10,714 bases of DNA. Source: Alphaproteobacteria bacterium MarineAlpha10_Bin3 (GTDB lineage: Bacteria > Pseudomonadota > Alphaproteobacteria > UBA8366 > GCA-2717185). The translations under genes and the position numbers were made by a program. The DNA is taken from positions 1 to 10,714 of the forward strand of contig PTKA01000014.1 in assembly GCA_002937525.1 (NCBI GenBank), read 5' to 3'. This document shows positions 6,104 through 10,714 of this stretch, piece by piece. A model generated the notes under the pieces. That model ran no database searches, was not told the DNA's origin, and saw only the letters and a program-made list of their open reading frames with translations. Each line of letters begins with the position of its first letter. Within the stretch, counting starts at the first letter, position 1.

Positions 6104-6763
6104 ATGGCATTCTTCACTCTGGACGGTCCCCGCATCGACCCTGCCTCTGGCAAGGCGGCTAGGCAGCTCGTCATCTTGCTGCACGGGCTGGGCGCCGACG
6201 GCAACGATCTGATTGGGCTGGCGCCGCATTGGGCGGAATTTTTGCCCGATGCGGCCTTTGCCTCGCCCACTGCGCCGTTCCCCTGCGATATGTCACCGAT
6301 GGGATATCAATGGTTCAGCGTGCAGGACCGCTCGTCATCGGCGATGCTGGCCGGCGTGCGGGCGGCGGCGCCGGTTCTCGACGCCTTCATCGACCAGGAA
6401 CTCGAACGGGTCGGGCTGCGCCCCGACAAGCTGGCTATTGTCGGTTTCAGCCAGGGTACGATGATGAGCCTGTATGTCATCCCGCGCCGCGACGAGGCCG
6501 TGGCCGGCGTCGTCGGCTATTCCGGCCGGCTGGTCGGTCCCGAACAGCTGGAAAGCGAAACCGTCTCGCGGCCGCCATTCCTGCTGATCCACGGCGAAGC
6601 CGACGAACTGGTCGCCTTTGACTCGATGGCCCTGGCCGAACAGGGGCTGGAAGCGGCCGGGATACCCGTCAATACCGTCGCCCGGCCGGGCCTTGGCCAC
6701 GGCATCGACCATGAAGGGCTGACCCATGGCGGCGCGTTCCTCAAGGCGGCCTTCGCCGTGTAA
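6104..6763 (+). CDS. Alpha/beta-hydrolase, carboxylesterase/phospholipase family
   Basis: This is a predicted serine hydrolase of the bacterial carboxylesterase / acyl-protein-thioesterase-like group (Abhydrolase_2), acting on short acyl esters in the cytoplasm. It has 219 residues, the usual family length. LLHGLGADGND (25-35) carries the oxyanion-hole segment. GFSQGTMMSL (114-123) is the nucleophile elbow with Ser116. Asp167 in HGEADELV and His199 in GLGHGID complete the triad. There is no signal peptide. GGGA within AAAGGGAAAAC at 6088-6098 is a plausible ribosome-binding site for the ATG at 6104. Its stop is 6 bp before the next gene, so the two are likely cotranscribed. The natural substrate is unknown. 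Confidence 0.92.
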   Translation: MAFFTLDGPRIDPASGKAARQLVILLHGLGADGNDLIGLAPHWAEFLPDAAFASPTAPFPCDMSPMGYQWFSVQDRSSSAMLAGVRAAAPVLDAFIDQELERVGLRPDKLAIVGFSQGTMMSLYVIPRRDEAVAGVVGYSGRLVGPEQLESETVSRPPFLLIHGEADELVAFDSMALAEQGLEAAGIPVNTVARPGLGHGIDHEGLTHGGAFLKAAFAV

Positions 6764-6769
6764 TTTGCC

Positions 6770-7432
6770 ATGACCTTGCAAAACCGCGTCACGCCGCAGG
6801 GACAGATCGTCGCCGTGCCCGAACGCGGGTTGTTCATTGGCAATCGCGGAATCCTGCATGACGCCGACAGGCAGCTTGGGCGGCGGCGTTGGGCGCTGAA
6901 GGCATGGCTGATTTGCCGGCTGGAATTTCGCGGCCGGCACCGCGTGGTCATGACGCCGCGCCGCTATACGGAGCTGTTTTTTTTCGACGAGGCAACGGCG
7001 ATCGCCGCCGGGCACCGGCCCTGTTACGAATGCCGGCGAGACGCCTTCCATGACTGGCAACGCGCATGGCGCAAGGCGGCGGGGCTGGACACGCCGCCGA
7101 CCGCGCCGGCGATGGACCGCCAGTTGCATCTTGAGCGCGTGAAGGCGGGAAGCCGCGCGCAGCGGCGCTGGCGTGCGCGCCTTGGCGCGCTGCCGGACGG
7201 CGCGTTCATCGAACTCGATGGCGCCGCGCATCTGGTCTTGCGCGGCGGGCTGCGGCGCTGGTCGTGGCGGGGATACGGTCCGGCAATGACCCGCGCACCG
7301 AGTCAGACCGTATGCGTGCTGACGCCCGCATCGTCGGTCCGCGTGCTCGAGGCCGGCTATCGTCCACGGTTGCATCGAAGTGCTGGCGCGGTGTACGGTC
7401 TTGGCGCTTTGGAAGACAACGCGCAAGTTTGA
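6770..7432 (+). CDS. Conserved hypothetical protein with a half Ada-like zinc motif
   Basis: I know this 220-residue type only as an unnamed protein of alphaproteobacteria. It is very rich in Arg and Trp and has no signal peptide or membrane segment. The notable stretch is FFDEATAIAAGHRPCYECRR (71-90), which closely parallels the second half of the Ada zinc domain of E. coli (SEALAAGFRPCKRCQPD), where that Cys pair binds zinc. Here Cys85 and Cys88 are kept. The first Ada pair (CxxxC) is missing; Cys49 in LICRLEF and His57 lie roughly where it would be and might complete the site. The ATG at 6770 is 6 bp after the hydrolase gene and has no clear Shine-Dalgarno, so translation may be coupled. 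With an AlkA-like glycosylase upstream and an HNH nuclease downstream, a role in DNA alkylation damage is possible but unproven. Confidence 0.75.
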   Translation: MTLQNRVTPQGQIVAVPERGLFIGNRGILHDADRQLGRRRWALKAWLICRLEFRGRHRVVMTPRRYTELFFFDEATAIAAGHRPCYECRRDAFHDWQRAWRKAAGLDTPPTAPAMDRQLHLERVKAGSRAQRRWRARLGALPDGAFIELDGAAHLVLRGGLRRWSWRGYGPAMTRAPSQTVCVLTPASSVRVLEAGYRPRLHRSAGAVYGLGALEDNAQV

Positions 7433-7446
7433 GTGGGAATTGGCCG

Positions 7447-8010
7447 ATGACGGTGGCGATAAATGCGTGCCCGGCGCTGGTGCTGAATGCCGATTTTCGG
7501 CCGCTCAGTTACTTCCCGTTGTCGCTCTGGTCGTGGCACGACACGGTGAAGGCGGTCGTCACCGAACGGGTCAATGTGGTGTCGGTGTACGACCGGAAAA
7601 TCCACTCGCCCTCCTTTTCGCTGCACCTGCCGAGCGTGATCTCGTTGAAGGAATATATCGGCATGCAGCGCCAGCCGGCCTTCACCCGCTTCAACGTCTT
7701 CCTGCGCGACCGCTTCGCCTGCCAGTATTGCGGCCTCGCCTTGCCGGCGCATGAATTGACCTTCGACCATCTGATCCCGCGTTCGCGCGGCGGCCGCACG
7801 ACCTGGCAAAACGTGGTGGCCGCCTGCGCGCCCTGCAATTTACGCAAGGGCGGGCGATTGGCGCGCGCCGCCAACATGATGCCAAAGCGTATCCCGGGCC
7901 AGCCCAGCATGCATGAGTTACAGGAAAACGGCCGCCAGTTCCCGCCCAATTTCCTGCATGATAGCTGGCGCGATTTCCTCTACTGGGATACCGAACTGGA
8001 CCCCTATTAG
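7447..8010 (+). CDS. HNH endonuclease family protein
   Basis: This is a predicted metal-dependent nuclease of 187 residues with a single HNH domain near the middle. A zinc ribbon is formed by Cys92/Cys95 (ACQYCG) and Cys127/Cys130 (CAPC). Between and after them are FDHLIPRSRGG with the catalytic-type His108, Asn122 in TTWQNVV, and Asn131 in CNLRKGGR, so the ββα-metal motif appears complete. The N-terminal CPALVLNADFRPLSYFPLSL and the C-terminal FLYWDTELDP match a form I recognise from many alphaproteobacteria, suggesting a conserved housekeeping role rather than a mobile element; its target is unknown. The ATG at 7447 lies 14 bp after the previous stop with GGGA at 7434-7437. The longer frame from 7264 overlaps the previous gene and is not used. 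Its stop overlaps that of the convergent coq7. Confidence 0.9.
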   Translation: MTVAINACPALVLNADFRPLSYFPLSLWSWHDTVKAVVTERVNVVSVYDRKIHSPSFSLHLPSVISLKEYIGMQRQPAFTRFNVFLRDRFACQYCGLALPAHELTFDHLIPRSRGGRTTWQNVVAACAPCNLRKGGRLARAANMMPKRIPGQPSMHELQENGRQFPPNFLHDSWRDFLYWDTELDPY

Positions 8011-8567
8011 AATCTTTCGGACAGCCAGATGGCCAGCCGGGAAGCCGATTTGACCGCCGCCGTCAGCACCGGATAAGCCAGGGTGTCCCGCGCACCGTGA
8101 TCGAGCGCGGTTTGCCGGTGCGCCGCCTCATCGGCGCGGTATTCTTCGATGATACCCGACAGTTCCGGATCGCTCTCGCCCAGCGCCGCCAGTTGACCGG
8201 CATAATGTTCGTCGATCACTTCCTCGACCGCGGCGGTACACGCCATCGCCGCCTTCTCGCCCAGCAACGCCGTGGCGGCGCCCATGGCGTAGCCGCCGAC
8301 ATGCCACAATGGCCGCAACGCGGTTGGACGGACCCGGCGTTCGACGATCAACCGGTCGAAAGTTTCCAGATGGACGGCTTCCTGCGCCGCCATCTGTTCG
8401 ATCGCTTTGGCCGCCTTGCCGCGGCGCAGCACCGCGCGTTGCCCGGCATAAATCCGCACCGCGCCGAATTCACCGGCCTGATCGACCCGGATGATCCGTG
8501 CTGCGCGCGCGTCGGCCGGCCTGTCGCCCGGCAGATAGGCCGGACCGGCGCCCGGTGTTTCAGTCAT
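8007..8567 (-). CDS. coq7: Coq7-type 5-demethoxyubiquinone hydroxylase
   Basis: This is a di-iron monooxygenase that adds the C6 hydroxyl in ubiquinone biosynthesis (demethoxyubiquinone to demethylubiquinone), acting at the inner face of the membrane. It has 186 residues from the ATG at 8567. The metal ligands form two ExxH-type half-sites: Glu33 (VDQAGEFGA), Glu63/His66 (QEAVHLETFD), Glu115 (AAVEEVIDEHY) and Glu147/His150 (ADEAAHRQTA). The C-terminal KSASRLAIWLSERF is typical of the family. The start overlaps the dsbB stop as ATGA and has GGGGAGG 5-6 nt upstream, which favours it over the ATG at 8597. It is the last gene of a coupled four-gene set. It completes the quinone that DsbB reduces, a sensible pairing. 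Confidence 0.95.
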   Translation of the reverse strand: MTETPGAGPAYLPGDRPADARAARIIRVDQAGEFGAVRIYAGQRAVLRRGKAAKAIEQMAAQEAVHLETFDRLIVERRVRPTALRPLWHVGGYAMGAATALLGEKAAMACTAAVEEVIDEHYAGQLAALGESDPELSGIIEEYRADEAAHRQTALDHGARDTLAYPVLTAAVKSASRLAIWLSERF

Positions 8568-9040
8568 CGCGGCCTCCCCTTCCAGCGCGGCAGCCATAAT
8601 ACGCCAGCCCCCGCCGCCAGGGACAGCAGCGCATTGTAGCCGGTCATCGAAATCCCGAACAGCGACCAGGCAATTTCGTCGCAGCGAATAATCGGCGCGG
8701 CGAAAATCTGCGCCCGCAAGGCGTCCAGGCTACCCGGCGTGGCCGCCCCGCTACAGGCGCTGGGGCCGGCCCACCATTGCTGTTCGATCCCGACATGATA
8801 CAAGGCGATACCCGCACCCACCCACAGCGTCGGACCGGCCAGCATCAGGGCGCTGTGGCGAAGTTCGGGCCGGTGCGCCAGTACCGCCAGCCCACCGGCG
8901 ATCCACCACGGCCAGCGTTGATACAGGCATAGCGGACAGGGCTGCAATCCGCCCCAATACTGGGAGGCGTAGACGGTCGCCAAGGTGACGATGCAGAGCG
9001 CCAGCAAGCCAGCCGGAACGAACCGTGGATCGCGTATCAT
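8564..9040 (-). CDS. dsbB: DsbB-family disulfide bond formation protein
   Basis: DsbB is an inner-membrane protein that re-oxidises periplasmic DsbA and passes the electrons to ubiquinone. It has 158 residues (E. coli 176), with four predicted membrane helices at about 7-25, 43-57, 63-82 and 124-149. The first periplasmic pair is Cys35/Cys38 in QPCPLCLYQR; Arg42 matches the quinone-contacting Arg48 of E. coli. The second pair is Cys96 (SACSG) and Cys120 in IIRCDEIAW, followed by FGISMTGYNAL, a family signature. The ATG at 9040 overlaps the stop of the gene before it (ATGA); the frame is open to 9151 but that extension lies inside the previous gene. No dsbA is in the window. Confidence 0.95.
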   Translation of the reverse strand: MIRDPRFVPAGLLALCIVTLATVYASQYWGGLQPCPLCLYQRWPWWIAGGLAVLAHRPELRHSALMLAGPTLWVGAGIALYHVGIEQQWWAGPSACSGAATPGSLDALRAQIFAAPIIRCDEIAWSLFGISMTGYNALLSLAAGAGVLWLPRWKGRPR

Positions 9041-9618
9041 GCCAGAAACCGCACGGCCACAAAGCCCAGCACCAGCAAAAGCACGAAGGCCAGCGTGAGC
9101 GGTCCGAGCCAGCGTTCGATGAAGGCCCGGATAGGCGGCCCGAACCGCCACAGCAAGGCCGCGACCAGCAGAAACCGGGCGCCCCGGCTGATTACCGAAA
9201 CGACCGTGAAAGTCGCCAGATCAAGATTGACCGAGCCGCTGGCAATGGTGATGACCTTGTAGGGAATCGGGCTGAAACCGCCGGCGAAAACGATCCAGCC
9301 GCCCCATTCCCGGTACCAGTCCTGAAACCGTTCGAACTTGTCGAAATAGCCGTAGAAATCGAGGATCATCCGGCCCAGCGTCTCGAAAACGAACAGCCCG
9401 ATGGCGTATCCGGCAAGACCGCCCAGCGCCGAGGCGGCGGTGGCGACGGCAACGATCCGCCAGGCCCGCGTCGGCGCTGCCAGCACCATGGGAATGATCA
9501 GAACGTCGGGCGGGATCGGGAAGAAGGAACTTTCGGCGAAGGCGAGTACGGCGAGCCAGAGCATCGCGTTCGGCTTCGCCGCCAGATCCATCGTCCAATC
9601 GTAGAGCCGGCGCAGCAT
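9037..9618 (-). CDS. YqaA/DedA-family inner-membrane protein (VTT domain)
   Basis: This is a multi-pass inner-membrane protein of the DedA/SNARE-associated group, related to proteins involved in lipid carrier or phospholipid flipping and membrane homeostasis; the exact substrate is unknown. It has 193 residues from the ATG at 9618. The signature FAESSFFPIPPDVLIIP (27-43) and the re-entrant-loop motif GGFSPIPYKVITIASG (113-128) are clear. Hydrophobic segments lie at about 19-47, 54-78, 106-127, 137-157 and 173-192. Arg145 and Arg148 follow in SVISRGARF. The start overlaps the stop of the upstream gene as TGATG, so reinitiation is likely. The shorter YqaA form fits better than full-length DedA (about 220 residues). 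Confidence 0.9.
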   Translation of the reverse strand: MLRRLYDWTMDLAAKPNAMLWLAVLAFAESSFFPIPPDVLIIPMVLAAPTRAWRIVAVATAASALGGLAGYAIGLFVFETLGRMILDFYGYFDKFERFQDWYREWGGWIVFAGGFSPIPYKVITIASGSVNLDLATFTVVSVISRGARFLLVAALLWRFGPPIRAFIERWLGPLTLAFVLLLVLGFVAVRFLA

Positions 9619-10502
9619 CACCCGTCCATCCACCCCTCAAGCGCGGCTTGCAGACGCGCAACAACCCCGGCCCAGTCGCCTGGCGTGGCCTGACGGAACA
9701 GCGTCATGGTGGGATACCACGGGCTATCGGTCCGATCGAGCATCCAGCGCCAGTCCGGTGAATATTTCAGCATCAGCCATGTCGGCCGGCCCAGGACGGC
9801 GGCCAGATGCGCGGTCGCGGTATCGACCGTGATCACCAGATCCAGCGCGCCCATCGCCGCCGCCGTGCTGGCGAAGCCGTCCAGCCTGTCCGACCAGTCT
9901 TCGAGCCGGTGTCCGGTATCGGCGAAAGCACCGGCCTGCGGGCCGTATTGCAGACTGACCCAGGCGATATCGCGCCGCGCCAGCAGGGGCGCCAATATTG
10001 CCGCCGGGCAGGACCGCCGCGGGTCATCGGGATGGGCCGGGCTGCCGGCCCAGCACAATCCGACCCGGACGCGGCCATCGCCCGCCGGTGGCGCGATGGC
10101 ATCGCGCGGCGCCCGGAGGTAGGGAATTTCGGCCGGCACATTGTCCAGCCGCGTGCCCAGCAGATACGGCAAGCTCATCAGCGGCGCGTGACAATCGACC
10201 GGCGGTGCGTTTTCGCCAAAAGGAACAATCGCCGGCGCACCATCCAGAGTCTCGAACAGCGGCGCCAATTTCGCGGCGCATTGAATGCTGACGCGGGCGC
10301 CGCCGCGCTGCAGTATCGGCGCGTAGCGGACAAACTGGATCGCATCGCCGAACCCTTGCTCGGCGAGCAGCAGAATATGCCCGCCGGCCAGATCGCCGCC
10401 CTGCCAGCGCGGCGACGGATGGCCGGGCGGGGCATGGCCAGTGGTCCGGATCCGCCATTCATATTCGGCGAAACCGGCACCGAAGTTGCAGGACAGCAGC
10501 AT
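9618..10502 (-). CDS. TPR/glycosyltransferase-like protein, lacking its TPR part
   Basis: The 294 residues match the C-terminal, GT9/heptosyltransferase-like region of large TPR-glycosyltransferase proteins common in alphaproteobacteria, where full proteins are about 500 or more residues. Motifs in order are AEYEWR (12-17), LAEQGFGDAIQFVRY (46-60), VDCHAPLMSLPYLLGT (102-117), VGLCWAGSPAHPDD (147-160), VDTATAHLAAVLGRP (226-240) and DWRWMLDRTDSPWYP (250-264). The sequence begins inside what is normally the last TPR helix (LLSCNFGAGFAEYEWR), and DNA upstream of about 10503 is unrelated and lower in GC, so the gene is 5'-truncated. The ATG at 10502 has no Shine-Dalgarno; a TTG at 10526 is alternative, with an in-frame TAA just before it. 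It may be a pseudogene or a still-translated domain leading the coupled minus-strand set. Confidence 0.75.
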   Translation of the reverse strand: MLLSCNFGAGFAEYEWRIRTTGHAPPGHPSPRWQGGDLAGGHILLLAEQGFGDAIQFVRYAPILQRGGARVSIQCAAKLAPLFETLDGAPAIVPFGENAPPVDCHAPLMSLPYLLGTRLDNVPAEIPYLRAPRDAIAPPAGDGRVRVGLCWAGSPAHPDDPRRSCPAAILAPLLARRDIAWVSLQYGPQAGAFADTGHRLEDWSDRLDGFASTAAAMGALDLVITVDTATAHLAAVLGRPTWLMLKYSPDWRWMLDRTDSPWYPTMTLFRQATPGDWAGVVARLQAALEGWMDG

Positions 10503-10536
10503 CGTCACTAGTCTGTAAACCAGCAATTACAGGGAG

Positions 10537-10713
10537 TTACAACAGCGCAAGGTGAAACTGCTCTAAGTCACCAATTTCATTCACCTTTTCACGTAGGAGT
10601 GAAACATGAATAGTATTCATAAGTTCCTGACGGTTTCGGAAGTGTGCGTAATCGTTACGCTTTTCGTCACGTTGGGCTGCAACATTAGCTAGTAATAACA
10701 AGGGGTTGTCAAG
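10537..10713 (-). CDS. Partial hypothetical protein, C-terminal 58 residues, runs off the window
   Basis: On the minus strand a frame stays open from the window edge to a TAA at 10537-10539. It reads LDNPLLLLANVAAQRDEKRN, then DYAHFRNRQELMNTI and a helical, charged tail ending in FHLALL. A short hydrophobic stretch is followed by amphipathic, charged helices, as in the cytoplasmic tail of a membrane protein; I do not recognise the family. Many codons are of RNY type, and GC is lower than in the core genes, which supports real but foreign coding DNA. The start lies outside the window. It ends 34 bp before the truncated glycosyltransferase-like gene. Confidence 0.45.
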   Translation of the reverse strand, partial: LDNPLLLLANVAAQRDEKRNDYAHFRNRQELMNTIHVSLLREKVNEIGDLEQFHLALL

Positions 10714-10714
10714 C

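Noticed and set aside
6335..7426. Long minus-strand open frame of 363 codons opposite the hydrolase and Ada-like genes
   Set aside because: It spans two well-supported plus-strand genes and their gap. Its composition is Arg/Pro/His-rich with no motifs.
10606..10692. 28-codon plus-strand ORF (MNSIHKFLTVSEVCVIVTLF onward) with AGGAG ahead of it, inside a hairpin loop (10587-10604)
   Set aside because: It lies antisense to a longer frame open to the window edge that has better codon character, and its lipobox-like TLGC is not canonical. It may still be real if the antisense frame is not.
10679..10712. Minus-strand TTGACA (10707-10712) with GCTAAT 17 bp downstream as a promoter for the truncated gene
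   Set aside because: The -10 matches only 4 of 6 positions and the site falls within a frame that appears to be coding.

Overview
The window looks like a chromosomal stretch of a GC-rich alphaproteobacterium (probably Rhodospirillales-like; inferred). The basis is high GC and C/G-ending codons across 2.3-10.5 kb, a bacterial Coq7 encoded next to a short DsbB, and an HNH protein whose start and end match a form I know from alphaproteobacteria. The left 2.1 kb and the right 0.2 kb have visibly lower GC and different codon use, and look acquired.

Left region (1-2280), a mobile-element border. Two perfect palindromes with the same core (5-22, 75-98) precede a sequence resembling an IS21-family end (148-196). 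That end is fused to a conserved hypothetical gene that has lost its N-terminus (to 558). A convergent tyrosine recombinase (622-1863, minus) starts just after the 3' end of a complete tRNA-Arg(CCT) gene (1880-1956, minus). To the right are an AT-rich spacer with short direct repeats, the 5' half of a second tRNA-Arg(CCT) on the minus strand (2079-2117), and a decayed 3' half on the plus strand (2228-2277). The anticodon-stem strands of these two halves match each other exactly. They therefore look like one tRNA gene split and inverted at the recombinase core in the anticodon loop, with the complete copy acting as a replacement carried by the element.

Plus-strand core (2327-8010). A TauD/TfdA-type dioxygenase is followed by the ribosome-associated GTPase TypA/BipA. 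Next comes a close-packed run: AlkA-like DNA glycosylase, carboxylesterase/phospholipase-type hydrolase, an unassigned protein with half of an Ada-like zinc site, and an HNH endonuclease. Two or three of these suggest DNA repair or processing. A possible 26-residue leader ORF overlaps an alternative start of the glycosylase.

Minus-strand core (8007-10502, read right to left). Four overlapping genes run from a 5'-truncated TPR/glycosyltransferase-like protein through a YqaA/DedA-type membrane protein and DsbB to Coq7. All three junctions are TGATG or ATGA overlaps, so the genes are probably translationally coupled. DsbB passes electrons to ubiquinone and Coq7 helps make ubiquinone, which links the last two. 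The coq7 and HNH stop codons overlap tail to tail. At the right edge a foreign-looking partial ORF (10537-10713) ends just upstream of the truncated gene, marking a recombination or insertion junction.

I saw no CRISPR array, rRNA or plasmid origin.
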